Position numbers and translations under genes: made by a program. DNA of 64,000 nt from Pseudoprevotella muciniphila (GTDB lineage: Bacteria; Bacteroidota; Bacteroidia; Bacteroidales; Bacteroidaceae): contig NZ_CP033459.1 of the NCBI RefSeq assembly GCF_003265305.2, positions 2,728,001 through 2,792,000 of the forward strand, in the 5' to 3' direction. This document shows positions 26,254 to 36,215 of the stretch, piece by piece; within the stretch, counting starts at the first letter, position 1; every line of letters begins with the position of its first letter. The notes under the pieces are model-generated. The model made no database searches and was not told the DNA's origin. It saw only the letters and a program-made list of their open reading frames with translations.

Positions 26254-27648
26254 ATGAAAAGAATTAAAATAATCGATGTCCTTAAGTCGCAGGACTTTGG
26301 TCAATCCGTAAACGTAAAAGGCTGGGTAAGAACAAAACGCGGCTCGAAAGCAGTTAACTTCATTGCGTTAAACGATGGTTCTACAATCAAGAACGTGCAG
26401 ATCGTGGCAGACGTGGAGAAGTTTGATGCAGAATTGCTCAAGCAGATAACAACTGGTGCCTGTCTTTCTGTCGTAGGTACACTTGTGCAAAGTCAGGGAG
26501 CAGGTCAGACGAGCGAAATTCAAGCCACGGAAATACAGGTGCTCGGACTTTGTGATGCCGAATACCCAATGCAGAAGAAAGGACAGACTTTTGAATATAT
26601 GCGTCAACATGCGCACATGCGTCTGCGTACAAATACGTTCGGTGCAGTGATGCGTATCCGCCACAACATGGCTATTGCCATACATAAGTTCTTCCACGAC
26701 CACGGATTCTTCTATTTCCATACACCAATCATCACGGCAAGCGACTGCGAAGGTGCCGGCGAGATGTTCCAAGTTACAACGAAGAACCTCTACGACTTGA
26801 AAATGGATGAAGAAGGCAAAATAGACTACAGCGACGACTTCTTCGGAAAAATGACAAGTCTGACGGTAAGCGGACAACTTGAAGGTGAACTCGGTGCAAC
26901 GGCTCTTGGTGCAATCTATACCTTTGGTCCAACTTTCCGTGCAGAGAACAGCAACACACCACGACATCTTGCAGAGTTCTGGATGATTGAACCGGAAGTG
27001 GCATTCAACGACATCAACGATAACATGGACCTCGCAGAGGAATTTATCAAGTATTGTGTGCAGTGGGCACTCGATAATTGTCAGGACGACCTTGAATTCC
27101 TGAATAAGATGATTGACAAAACATTGCTCGAACGCTTGCATTTCGTCGTTGAACACGATTTCGTCCGTCTCAAATACACCGAAGGTATCAGAATCTTGGA
27201 AGAAGCCGTAGAGAAAGGTCATAAATTTGAGTTCCCCGTGTCATGGGGTATGGATTTGGCAAGTGAGCATGAACGCTATCTCGTAGAGCAGCATTTCAAG
27301 AAACCTGTGATTCTGACCGATTATCCGAAAGAAATTAAAGCCTTCTACATGAAGCAGAACGACGACGGAAAGACTGTACGCGCTATGGACGTGCTTTTCC
27401 CGCAAATCGGAGAAATAATAGGTGGCAGTGAGCGTGAGGATAGTTATGAAAAACTGATGGCGAGAGTAGAAGAACTCGATATTCCGATGAAGGATATGTG
27501 GTGGTATCTCGACACACGCCGTTTCGGTACTTGTCCGCACTCTGGATTTGGACTTGGTTTCGAACGACTTATTCTCTTCGTTACAGGTATGCAGAATATA
27601 CGCGATGTCATACCGTTCCCAAGGACTCCAAAAACGGCTGAATTCTAA
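26254..27648 (+). CDS. asnS: Asparagine-tRNA ligase
   Basis: This 464-residue class II synthetase charges tRNA-Asn with asparagine. It has an N-terminal OB-fold anticodon-binding domain ([25 protein letters not shown]). Class II motif 2 is in [25 protein letters not shown], and motif 3 is in [29 protein letters not shown]. The signature ends place it with AsnRS rather than AspRS. It is in the rluB-asnS-DMP19-smpB-metH run with gaps of 10-26 bases. Confidence 0.97.
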   Translation: MKRIKIIDVLKSQDFGQSVNVKGWVRTKRGSKAVNFIALNDGSTIKNVQIVADVEKFDAELLKQITTGACLSVVGTLVQSQGAGQTSEIQATEIQVLGLCDAEYPMQKKGQTFEYMRQHAHMRLRTNTFGAVMRIRHNMAIAIHKFFHDHGFFYFHTPIITASDCEGAGEMFQVTTKNLYDLKMDEEGKIDYSDDFFGKMTSLTVSGQLEGELGATALGAIYTFGPTFRAENSNTPRHLAEFWMIEPEVAFNDINDNMDLAEEFIKYCVQWALDNCQDDLEFLNKMIDKTLLERLHFVVEHDFVRLKYTEGIRILEEAVEKGHKFEFPVSWGMDLASEHERYLVEQHFKKPVILTDYPKEIKAFYMKQNDDGKTVRAMDVLFPQIGEIIGGSEREDSYEKLMARVEELDIPMKDMWWYLDTRRFGTCPHSGFGLGFERLILFVTGMQNIRDVIPFPRTPKTAEF

Positions 27649-27658
27649 ACTATAAGAC

Positions 27659-28162
27659 ATGCGAATTGTCATAAAAGACAGCGAACTGCAAAAGGCGGCT
27701 CAAGAAGGTATGGATGCCTTCTTGAGCGTCTTTGTTAAAGCAATAGAGAGAGAGATTGATGGCAAACTCACAGAGGAAAAGATGGCAGATATGCCGTCGG
27801 AATACATCACACTTTGGGCTTTCCATCTGCTGCATGAAGAGGTGATGGACGGAGGGTTTGTACAACTCATTGTCAACAGAAACGGCCCATTTATCTTCTT
27901 CAACCCCTTTGCCAAGGTCATGAGGCTGTGGGGACTGAAAGACCTCTCAAAACTCCTCTATCGTGGACGAGAACTGTTTGAAAAATATCGCGACCAATTA
28001 GAGGGCGATTTTACTGACGAAGAATTTATGGCATTGTACGAAACGATGCCGGAATTCGACGACCTCGATGATGAATTTGTGCTCGAAGAGGAAAGTTATG
28101 TGGAACGCATAGCCATCTACATCGATGAGCATATTGAAGATTTCGCGGACATTGAAAAATAA
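27659..28162 (+). CDS. DMP19-family protein
   Basis: This is a 167-residue acidic protein. The central part ([41 protein letters not shown]) matches the DMP19 domain, named after a Neisseria DNA-mimic protein. The C-terminal third is strongly acidic ([15 protein letters not shown]), consistent with DNA mimicry, though most family members are uncharacterised. It lies 10 bases after asnS and 23 bases before smpB. Confidence 0.75.
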   Translation: MRIVIKDSELQKAAQEGMDAFLSVFVKAIEREIDGKLTEEKMADMPSEYITLWAFHLLHEEVMDGGFVQLIVNRNGPFIFFNPFAKVMRLWGLKDLSKLLYRGRELFEKYRDQLEGDFTDEEFMALYETMPEFDDLDDEFVLEEESYVERIAIYIDEHIEDFADIEK

Positions 28163-28185
28163 CTGCGCTAAAAGGATTTGATGCA

Positions 28186-28662
28186 ATGGCAAAGAAAAAG
28201 GCACTCAAAAGCAAAACCATAAACATAAAAAACAAAAGGGCAGAGTTCGATTATCAAATCATCGATCAATACACTGCAGGCATCGTTCTCTATGGCACAG
28301 AAATAAAAAGCATACGAGAGGGTAAGGCGAGCCTTGTGGATACGTATTGCTACATCAATGGCGGTGAAATCTTTGTCAAGAATATGTATATTGCCGAATA
28401 TGCATTCGGCTCTTTCAGAAACCATGCCACACGCAGGGAACGCAAACTTTTGCTCAACAAGAAGGAAATCAGGTCGCTCGAAAACGATACAAAATCACCC
28501 GGTTTGACAATAGTGCCACTTTTGCTCTATATCGACGATAACGGACGTGCCAAAATGGATATAGCCTTATGTCGAGGAAAGAAACAGTACGACAAACGTG
28601 CTGCCATGAAAGAAAAGGACGCCAAGCGCGAACTTTCAAGAACGTTCCATAAAGAATATTAA
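28186..28662 (+). CDS. smpB: SsrA-binding protein SmpB
   Basis: This 158-residue partner of tmRNA in rescuing stalled ribosomes shows the usual beta-barrel motifs: [63 protein letters not shown] and a C-terminal tail with [22 protein letters not shown] that enters the mRNA channel. The tmRNA gene itself is not in the window. metH follows after 23 bases. Confidence 0.96.
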   Translation: MAKKKALKSKTINIKNKRAEFDYQIIDQYTAGIVLYGTEIKSIREGKASLVDTYCYINGGEIFVKNMYIAEYAFGSFRNHATRRERKLLLNKKEIRSLENDTKSPGLTIVPLLLYIDDNGRAKMDIALCRGKKQYDKRAAMKEKDAKRELSRTFHKEY

Positions 28663-28685
28663 GCCTTTCCAACAAAGAGTTTGAT

Positions 28686-31418
28686 ATGCAAACGCTCGAA
28701 CAGATAATTAAAAATCGCATCCTTATCCTTGATGGTGCAATGGGTACGATGATACAGAAATTTTCTCTTTCTGAGGAAGATTTCCGTGGTGAGCGGTTTG
28801 CTGATTTACCTGGACAACAGAAAGGCAATAACGATTTACTTGTTCTGACACGCCCTGATGTTATCTCTGAAATCCACCGACGTTATCTAAGAGCCGGAGC
28901 CGATATTATAGAAACCAACTCTTTCAATTCTCAAAGAGTTTCTATGTCTGATTACCATTGCGAGCACCTGTGTCGTGAACTTAATTTGGCTGCAGCAAAG
29001 TTGGCAAAACAATGTGCCGAAGATTTTTCCACAGAAGAAAAGCCACGCTTTGTAGCCGGCTCCGTAGGTCCGACCAACCGAATGCTTTCGATGAGTCCCG
29101 ACGTAGAAGACCCCGCTCTCCGCAGCATTACTTTCGATGAGATGGAAGCGGCATTTGAAGAGCAAATACAGGCTTTGATTGATGGAGGCGTGGATGCTGT
29201 TCTCATTGAAACCATATTCGACACGCTCAATACAAAAGCGGCATTATATGCTGCCGAGGAAGTGATGAAAAGAACGCGGCGCGTACCGGTAATGTTGTCT
29301 GTAACGATTGCAGACAAGGCAGGACGTACCCTTAGCGGACAGAATATTCAGGCATTCCTTGCTTCTGTGGCGCGACCTGAAATTTTTTCCGTAGGACTGA
29401 ATTGTTCATTTGGTGCAAGGGACATGAAACCCTTCCTGATGGAGTTGGCAAACGATGCGCCGTACTACGTGAGTTGCTATCCGAATGCAGGTCTTCCAAA
29501 TAGTCTTGGGCAATATGACCAGAAGCCGGAGGATATGGCAGAACAGGTTAGCGAATTTGTAGAAGAACAACTCGTTAACATTATCGGTGGGTGCTGTGGA
29601 ACAACAGATGCATTTATAGCACAATATCCCAAACTTGTCGAAGGCAAGGCGCCCAGAGTACCAAAGTCGCGGCCTGTCAATATGCAACTTGCAGGTCTTG
29701 ATAGGTATGAACTGCGTCCAAACAGCAATTTTGCCAATGTGGGAGAGCGGTGCAATGTTGCAGGATCGAGAAAATTCCTGCGCCTTATCAATGAGAAAAA
29801 GTATGACGAGGCGGTGCAGATAGCCATGAAGCAAGTAGAGGATGGCGCGCAGGTCATAGACATCAATATGGACGATGGCTTGTTGGATGCAGAAAAGGAA
29901 ATGACACATTTTCTCAATTTGCTCGCTGCTGAACCAACTGTGGCAAGAATTCCGTTTATGATAGATTCTTCCAAATGGAATGTCATACGTGCTGCTTTGA
30001 AGTGTGTTCAGGGAAAATGTATCGTCAATTCCATCTCTCTGAAAGAAGGTGAGGAAAAGTTTGTGGAGAAAGCATCTGAGATTCTGCGCTATGGTGCGGC
30101 TACTGTTGTCATGGCATTTGATGAACAAGGGCAAGCCACAACTTACGAGCGAAGAATAGAAATCTGCAGCAGGGCATACAAAATACTTACGGAGAAACTG
30201 CATTTCCCACCGCAGGACATCATCTTCGATCCAAACGTCTTATCGGTCTGTTCAGGCATACCCGAGCACGACAGATATGCTCTCGACTTCATAAACGCCA
30301 CGAAATGGATTCGCAACAATTTGCCTCATGTGCATATTAGTGGTGGTGTGAGCAACCTCTCGTTCTCTTTCAGAGGAAATAACTACATACGCGAAGCAAT
30401 GCATGCAGTTTTCCTATATCATGCCATCAATGCAGGAATGGACATGGGTATAGTTAATCCGGCTACCAGTGTGCTCTATTCAGACATACCTGCAGAACGG
30501 CTGAAAATCATAGAAGATGCTCTCTTGTGCAGAACCTCTGATGCGGCTGAAAAATTGCTGAATCTCGCACAAGAAACGCTCTCCGAAAAACTGCAATCAA
30601 AAGCAGACGACAAAGCGGACAATTATGCCGCCATGACACCTCAACAACGTCTTGCCGACGACTTAAGAAAAGGTGTTGAGACGCACCTCGAAGAAAATAT
30701 CAATATACTTCTGGGAGAGTATCCCCATGCAATCAATATCATCGAAGGACCGCTGATGGATGGCATGAATAAAGTTGGTGAACTCTTCGGTGCAGGGAAG
30801 ATGTTTCTTCCGCAAGTCATAAAGACGGCGAGAACGATGAAAAAGGCAGTGGAAATACTAAAGCCACACATAGAGGCGGAAAAGGAAGAGGGAGCAAGTT
30901 CAAATGGAAAGGTGCTCATAGCCACAGTGAAAGGTGATGTACACGATATAGGAAAAAACATCGTCTCGGTGGTGCTCGGTTGCAACAATTATGAAATAAT
31001 CGATCTCGGAGTGATGACGCCGGCTGAAACTATAGTGGAGGCAGTGCTGAATAACCATGTCGATCTCATAGGTCTGAGTGGACTTATCACACCTTCGCTC
31101 GATGAAATGGTTAACACCGTAAGAGCACTGAAAGAAGCAAATATCTCAATACCCGTAGCAGTGGGAGGCGCAACAACAAGCGAGATGCATACGGCACTGA
31201 AAATAGCAACGGAGTATGACGGACCTGTGCTTTGGGTGAAGGATGCCAGTCAGATGGCTATTGTTGCTGCAAAACTTATGCAAGAGCAAAGTCGTGATAA
31301 ACTTGTTTCAGAAATCTGTCAGCGGTATGAAACACTTCGGCGAGAATACGAAACAAGTCAGACAGAAACGACATCCCTCGAACAGGCAAGAAGAGGGAAA
31401 CTGAATCTGTTTGAATAA
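28686..31418 (+). CDS. metH: Cobalamin-dependent methionine synthase lacking the reactivation domain
   Basis: This protein transfers a methyl group from methyltetrahydrofolate through cobalamin to homocysteine. At 910 residues it has four modules. The homocysteine domain (about 1-325) has the zinc cysteines in GLNCSFG and GGCCGTTDAF. The pterin-binding domain (about 345-615) contains FANVGERCNVAGSRKF. The cap comes next, and then the B12-binding domain with DVHDIGKNIV, whose His is the lower cobalt ligand. The C-terminal AdoMet-binding activation domain of E. coli MetH (about 1227 residues) is absent; the protein ends soon after the B12 fold. Similar lengths are known in Bacteroides. Reactivation of oxidised cobalamin must then rely on another protein or not occur. 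Confidence 0.93.
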   Translation: MQTLEQIIKNRILILDGAMGTMIQKFSLSEEDFRGERFADLPGQQKGNNDLLVLTRPDVISEIHRRYLRAGADIIETNSFNSQRVSMSDYHCEHLCRELNLAAAKLAKQCAEDFSTEEKPRFVAGSVGPTNRMLSMSPDVEDPALRSITFDEMEAAFEEQIQALIDGGVDAVLIETIFDTLNTKAALYAAEEVMKRTRRVPVMLSVTIADKAGRTLSGQNIQAFLASVARPEIFSVGLNCSFGARDMKPFLMELANDAPYYVSCYPNAGLPNSLGQYDQKPEDMAEQVSEFVEEQLVNIIGGCCGTTDAFIAQYPKLVEGKAPRVPKSRPVNMQLAGLDRYELRPNSNFANVGERCNVAGSRKFLRLINEKKYDEAVQIAMKQVEDGAQVIDINMDDGLLDAEKEMTHFLNLLAAEPTVARIPFMIDSSKWNVIRAALKCVQGKCIVNSISLKEGEEKFVEKASEILRYGAATVVMAFDEQGQATTYERRIEICSRAYKILTEKLHFPPQDIIFDPNVLSVCSGIPEHDRYALDFINATKWIRNNLPHVHISGGVSNLSFSFRGNNYIREAMHAVFLYHAINAGMDMGIVNPATSVLYSDIPAERLKIIEDALLCRTSDAAEKLLNLAQETLSEKLQSKADDKADNYAAMTPQQRLADDLRKGVETHLEENINILLGEYPHAINIIEGPLMDGMNKVGELFGAGKMFLPQVIKTARTMKKAVEILKPHIEAEKEEGASSNGKVLIATVKGDVHDIGKNIVSVVLGCNNYEIIDLGVMTPAETIVEAVLNNHVDLIGLSGLITPSLDEMVNTVRALKEANISIPVAVGGATTSEMHTALKIATEYDGPVLWVKDASQMAIVAAKLMQEQSRDKLVSEICQRYETLRREYETSQTETTSLEQARRGKLNLFE

Positions 31419-31446
31419 TTAAAGAGTTGATTTTAAGGATGTCAGA

Positions 31447-32367
31447 ATGAAAAGATTTATTTATATCATTTTTTTCTTTTTGTTTGCTATTGTGAGCACT
31501 TCCCAGACGCTTGGCATAGCCGATGGTGCCATGACTACTGATGGAGAAGCCGTGAAAAGAAGTGGTATGACGTTCTCAAAAGAAATTTTGGCACAAACTG
31601 CAGATACAATAGTGATGGGTCTTGACACGCTGGAAAAGTATAATCAGCGTTTAGTCAGAATAAAAATTGACGATAATATGCCGCTTTCAGAACTCGACAC
31701 CCTTGTTTCTTTGCTCAATAAAAGACAGTTCACTGTCATTATGGCACTTCAAGATACCATAGATGCCCTCGTGCAATTGAAACAATTCGCCGACAGAGTA
31801 AACGGGCTGTCAGGTGTGGACTATAAAGATGCAGGATGTGTCGCTATGTGGCAAATACCATTAAAAGCACCATCTGCTGCAGAAACCGTCAATCAAGTCA
31901 AGCATTTCAGGAATGAACCTTTGGTAGCATTGGTTGTGGATGTTAAGGGCATGGAGAAATTAGAATGGGAAGTCATGAAAATCAATCCTGATGCAGTCGT
32001 ATTAGATATTGACCCTCTGAAGGAAGGCTGGATAACTTTTGAGAACGAACGAAAAGCCCTGCCCAGTGTGTTTCTGAAATTAACTGCAATGATTGACAAT
32101 GCATCAAGAGTCGCTGCAGATAATGGCATACCAGTACTCATCAATATCGAAGGCTTCCCGCGCGACAATGGATTCAGAAAACCGGACAGCGATTACAATT
32201 CGCGTCTTGGGCTATGGAATTACATAAAGAGCAAATTGGATGAAGTACCGCAACTGTGGGGAGTAACGATAGGGCAATGGATGGGAAAAGGAAACTTTAC
32301 AGAAGCCACGACATCTAATGCCATCTACGCATCAGACTGCTCTCTGCTTGAACAAATGGCGCAGTAA
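31447..32367 (+). CDS. Secreted protein of unknown function
   Basis: This is a 306-residue protein with a signal peptide (residues 1-18, ending STSQT). The mature part alternates beta-strand-like (FTVIMALQD, LVALVVDVKG, DAVVLDIDPL, IPVLINIEGF, LWGVTIGQWMG) and helical segments, a pattern that suggests a TIM-barrel or related alpha/beta fold, possibly a degenerate glycosidase. No catalytic pair could be assigned. It is 28 bases downstream of metH, but the export gene after it has its own promoter. No family name can be given with confidence. Confidence 0.6.
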   Translation: MKRFIYIIFFFLFAIVSTSQTLGIADGAMTTDGEAVKRSGMTFSKEILAQTADTIVMGLDTLEKYNQRLVRIKIDDNMPLSELDTLVSLLNKRQFTVIMALQDTIDALVQLKQFADRVNGLSGVDYKDAGCVAMWQIPLKAPSAAETVNQVKHFRNEPLVALVVDVKGMEKLEWEVMKINPDAVVLDIDPLKEGWITFENERKALPSVFLKLTAMIDNASRVAADNGIPVLINIEGFPRDNGFRKPDSDYNSRLGLWNYIKSKLDEVPQLWGVTIGQWMGKGNFTEATTSNAIYASDCSLLEQMAQ

Positions 32368-32437
32368 TTCCAAAGCGCCTAATTTGCAGACATTTCATTA
32401 TGCTGCGATATTGATAGGAAAATTGCAATTTTTTCAC

Positions 32438-32445
32438 TACTTTTG
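32438..32445 (+). promoter_or_regulatory. -7 promoter box (TACTTTTG) for the polysaccharide export gene
   Basis: TAnnTTTG match 90 bases before the ATG at 32535. Confidence 0.6.
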
Positions 32446-32534
32446 CGTTATAGAAAAAGAAATAAAAGCAACGAAAAATGAAACGGCAGAGACTTTGAGT
32501 TATCTTGCCGTGACATCAATAATATAAAAATCTT

Positions 32535-35018
32535 ATGACAAGAACATACTTAAGGGCATTAGCACTGTTTGTTTTCGCCATGATGTTGGGTAACAACACG
32601 TTACAGGCACAATCCTCTATGACCGACACCCAGGTGATGGAGTTTATCGTAAGTGAAAACCAGAGGGGGGCTTCCAGAAGTGAAATAGTTACCAAACTCA
32701 TGGAGCGTGGCGTTTCCATTGAAACAATCAGGCGTGTACGAAATAAGTATGAAAAGCAGCAAAGTAAGGCTCTGCCAGGAGCCAAGAACATCACAACGCA
32801 AAATAACAGCCGCCTCAGAAAACCTAACGGAGAAAAGAAAGAAGAACCTAAAAAACAGCCCCCATACAAAACCAGAAATACACAATATAGGGACGCAGAA
32901 GAAGAAAGGGACGACTATTATTCTGAACTCGAACGATTTGTGCCCGACACCATCGACTACTATATGCAGGACGATGAACAAGAAGAGAAAAAAGGGGAAA
33001 AGAAAATCTTTGGACGTAATATCTTCAACCGAAAGAATCTGTCTTTCGAGCCTAATATGAATATCGCAACGCCTGCCGACTACAGGCTCGGTCCCGGCGA
33101 TGCAGTCTATGTAGATATTTACGGAGCATCTCAAAAAACCTTCGAAAGCACAGTGTCACCCGATGGATACATCAACCTCGAAGGCTATGGACCTATCTCG
33201 GTCAATGGACTTACAGTCAGCCAAGCCACAGCCAGATTGAAGAACACACTGGGGAGGCGTTATCAAAGTAGCCAGTTAAGAGTGTCCGTAGGGCAGACGA
33301 AAACCATCTCTGTGAATGTTTTTGGTGAAGTGAAATCCCCGGGAACATATACACTTTCGGCCTTTGCCACAGTGTTCCATGCGCTTTATTTGGCAGGTGG
33401 TACAACAGAAATAGGTTCTCTCCGCAGTATCAAAGTTTATCGACACAATAACTTGATTTCCACAGTTGACGTTTATGATTACATCCTCAACGGCAAACTC
33501 ACGGGTAATGTGAAATTGCAGTCGGGTGATGTCATCACAGTACAAACCTACGACTGTCTCGTGCAAATCGCAGGAAAAGTGAAGCGCCCAATGTGGTATG
33601 AAATGAAGTCTGGCGAAAGTGTAGCCACACTCCTCAAATATGCCGGAGGATTCTCTGGTGAAGCATACGAAGACAATGTCAGTGTCATACGCAAGAAGGG
33701 GGGCATGTATTCTGTTTACAGTGTCGATAAGTATTCAAGAAGTGCCTTCCGTGTGGCAGACGGCGACTCTGTGTATGTTGACAGTACACTGAACAGATAT
33801 TCCAATATGGTGGAAATCAAGGGCGAGGTGAACCGCCCGGGATACTATCAGATGGATGGAAGTATCGCTACCGTGAGCCAACTCATTGAAAAGGCAGGAG
33901 GATTGACGGACTATGCCTTAAAGCAGAGAGGACTGATGCATCGAAGAAAGGCAGACCGCTCGCTCGAGGCCAAGAGTTTCGATGTGGAGGCTTTGATGAA
34001 TCACGAGGTGGAGGATATCATTTTGAAGAATGAAGACGTAATCTTCATTCCGTCATTGAAGGATATGCAGGAGGAGAGAACGGTAAGAATAGAGGGCGAG
34101 GTGGTTTATCCCGGTGTTTACGACTATATTGAAAATACATCTCTCGAAGACTTTGTGCTTCAGGCAGGAGGCCTCAAGGATGCGGCTTCAACTGTTAAAA
34201 TTGATGTTTCGCGTCGTATAAGAAATCATTCGGCAAAAAAGGCAGACAATCAGATAGCACAGTGGTTCAGTTTTGAACTGAAAGATGGTTTTGTGGTGGA
34301 TGGAACGGCAGGTTTTATTCTTCAGCCTTTCGACGAAGTGTATGTCAGAAGAAGCCCGGGCTACATAGAGCAGGAGCATGTGTCTGTGGATGGTGAAATA
34401 GCATTTGCCGGTGTTTACACCCTGACAAAGAAAACACAGCGGCTCAGCGACCTTATAGAAGTTGCAGGTGGACTGACAAGCGAGGGATATGCACATGGAG
34501 CACGTCTTGAAAGAGTAATGACATACTCCGAGCGGTTGAATTACCAGAACCTGATGAACCTTATCATAACTGACTCTCTTGACCTTGCGAGACTGCAATT
34601 AGGAGACACACGTCCGGTTGGTATAAGTCTCGACAAGGCGCTGGAAAATCCGGGAAGTGAGTATGACCTCGTATTGCGAAATGGAGACAGACTCATCATA
34701 CCGCAATACTCCAACACAGTGAGCATTAACGGACAGGTGCTTTATCCGAACACTGTGAATTATAAAAGTGGTGCAACGCTCAGTTATTACATCAATCAAG
34801 CCGGTGGTTTCAATAACTACGCTAAGAAGTCGAAAGTGTTTGCCGTTAACATGAACGGCACTGTAACAAGAATAAGAAGTTCGCGCGACATTGAACCAGG
34901 AACACAAATCTTTGTTCCGTCGAAAGCAAACAAAAAGGGACTCTCTGTGAGCGAATTCATTGGACTTGGAACAATGGGAGCAAGCGTGGCGGCGATAATA
35001 GCCTCAATACTAAAATAA
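32535..35018 (+). CDS. Polysaccharide export outer-membrane protein, Wza-like with multiple SLBB domains
   Basis: This 827-residue protein forms the outer-membrane exit for capsule or exopolysaccharide. It has a signal peptide (1-27), a helical and charged N-terminal region up to about 170, the Poly_export domain beginning YRLGPGDAVYVDIYG, and then about six SLBB-type repeats recognisable by VSVDGEIAFAGVYTL, VRIEGEVVYPGVYDY, VEIKGEVNRPGYYQM and related lines. A C-terminal membrane-like helix (GLGTMGASVAAIIASIL) follows. It is twice the length of E. coli Wza because of the extra SLBB copies. The next gene, 10 bases downstream, is the matching Wzz-type protein. No glycosyltransferase cluster is attached here. 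Confidence 0.92.
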   Translation: MTRTYLRALALFVFAMMLGNNTLQAQSSMTDTQVMEFIVSENQRGASRSEIVTKLMERGVSIETIRRVRNKYEKQQSKALPGAKNITTQNNSRLRKPNGEKKEEPKKQPPYKTRNTQYRDAEEERDDYYSELERFVPDTIDYYMQDDEQEEKKGEKKIFGRNIFNRKNLSFEPNMNIATPADYRLGPGDAVYVDIYGASQKTFESTVSPDGYINLEGYGPISVNGLTVSQATARLKNTLGRRYQSSQLRVSVGQTKTISVNVFGEVKSPGTYTLSAFATVFHALYLAGGTTEIGSLRSIKVYRHNNLISTVDVYDYILNGKLTGNVKLQSGDVITVQTYDCLVQIAGKVKRPMWYEMKSGESVATLLKYAGGFSGEAYEDNVSVIRKKGGMYSVYSVDKYSRSAFRVADGDSVYVDSTLNRYSNMVEIKGEVNRPGYYQMDGSIATVSQLIEKAGGLTDYALKQRGLMHRRKADRSLEAKSFDVEALMNHEVEDIILKNEDVIFIPSLKDMQEERTVRIEGEVVYPGVYDYIENTSLEDFVLQAGGLKDAASTVKIDVSRRIRNHSAKKADNQIAQWFSFELKDGFVVDGTAGFILQPFDEVYVRRSPGYIEQEHVSVDGEIAFAGVYTLTKKTQRLSDLIEVAGGLTSEGYAHGARLERVMTYSERLNYQNLMNLIITDSLDLARLQLGDTRPVGISLDKALENPGSEYDLVLRNGDRLIIPQYSNTVSINGQVLYPNTVNYKSGATLSYYINQAGGFNNYAKKSKVFAVNMNGTVTRIRSSRDIEPGTQIFVPSKANKKGLSVSEFIGLGTMGASVAAIIASILK

Positions 35019-35028
35019 TTCTATTGGA

Positions 35029-36201
35029 ATGGAACAAAACGAAATAAAAACAGATCAGCAAAATTCTTCTGTTCAAGACGTTGAGGCAGGAAAAGAGCAA
35101 ATGAGTAAGCCAACTGAAAATGCAACAGGGAAGGAGAAAAAGTCTGTGCTGACAGGAAAAATAAACCTTGGACTGATTTTTTCTACAATATGGCGAAATC
35201 GCTATAAATATATCATTCCTTTCGTTGTGGTAGGTGTATTGTCGTGCCTTTTGGTGGTTACAATGCCAAAGGTGTACAAAGTAACCGTGATGCTTGCGCC
35301 AGAATACAACAGTTCCGAATCTTCAAGCCTCGGAGGATTGGGGAGTCTGGCTTCAATGGCAGGTATAAACCTTTCAAGTCTCAATTCGCAAGATGCTATC
35401 ACACCGAGTTTCTATCCCGATTTGATGAATTCCATGGAGTTTGTTTCAGGGCTTTTCGACGTGAAAGTTACAACGCAGGATGGCAGTTTTACCGGAGCAC
35501 TGTCTAAATATTTTACAACAAAGCAGAAGGCGTCGTGGATAGATCAGCAGTTGGGAAAACTAAAGCGCGATGACAATATCTCTGATGTGCGAAACAAAGT
35601 GCGTACGTCTAACGGGAGCGACAAAATCAATCCATTTGCGTTAAGCAAGAAAGAATACGAATTGGCGCAAGCCATTATGGGCAGCATAACCTGCACCGTA
35701 GATAAGAAAACAGATGTCATCACCATCACCACTCAAACACAAGACCCGCTCGTAACAGCGCTCTTGGCTGATACAATAAAAGAGCGCCTGCAAGTCTTTA
35801 TTACGCAATATCGAACGAGCAAGGCGAGAAACGACTTAAAAAATGCGCAAAACCTTTGTGAACGGGCGCATCAAGACTACATCAAGAAGCAGAAGGAATA
35901 TGCCACGTTCGTAGATGCAAACCAAGACCTCGTGCTCGAAAGTTTTAAAGCAAAAGAAGAAAACTTGGAGAACGAAATGCAAATAGCCTATACCACCTAT
36001 AGCGGATTAAAGCAGCAGGTACAACTTCATAAAGCAAAAGTTGAGGCCAGAACTCCTGCTTTCACAACCCTCCAAAATGCTTCTGTACCAACTAAATCAG
36101 CAGGACCGAAGCGTTCCATCATTATCGTAGTAGCAGAACTCATCACATTCCTCATCACAACCATCTTTGTCCTGATTTTCGACAAGAATGTGAAACTTTA
36201 G
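35029..36201 (+). CDS. Wzz/GumC-type chain-length determinant protein
   Basis: This 390-residue inner-membrane polysaccharide co-polymerase has an N-terminal disordered acidic tail. Membrane helix 1 (about residues 65-85, YIIPFVVVGVLSCLLVVTM) leads into a periplasmic part with long coiled-coil helices (RLQVFITQYRTSKARNDLKNAQNLCERAHQDYIKKQKEY). A Pro-rich approach (VPTKSAGPKR) leads to membrane helix 2 near the C-terminus. It has no C-terminal tyrosine-kinase domain. Paired with the upstream export protein, it likely regulates polymer length and export. A converging gene follows after 14 bases. Confidence 0.9.
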   Translation: MEQNEIKTDQQNSSVQDVEAGKEQMSKPTENATGKEKKSVLTGKINLGLIFSTIWRNRYKYIIPFVVVGVLSCLLVVTMPKVYKVTVMLAPEYNSSESSSLGGLGSLASMAGINLSSLNSQDAITPSFYPDLMNSMEFVSGLFDVKVTTQDGSFTGALSKYFTTKQKASWIDQQLGKLKRDDNISDVRNKVRTSNGSDKINPFALSKKEYELAQAIMGSITCTVDKKTDVITITTQTQDPLVTALLADTIKERLQVFITQYRTSKARNDLKNAQNLCERAHQDYIKKQKEYATFVDANQDLVLESFKAKEENLENEMQIAYTTYSGLKQQVQLHKAKVEARTPAFTTLQNASVPTKSAGPKRSIIIVVAELITFLITTIFVLIFDKNVKL

Positions 36202-36215
36202 AGGATGGCAATAAA

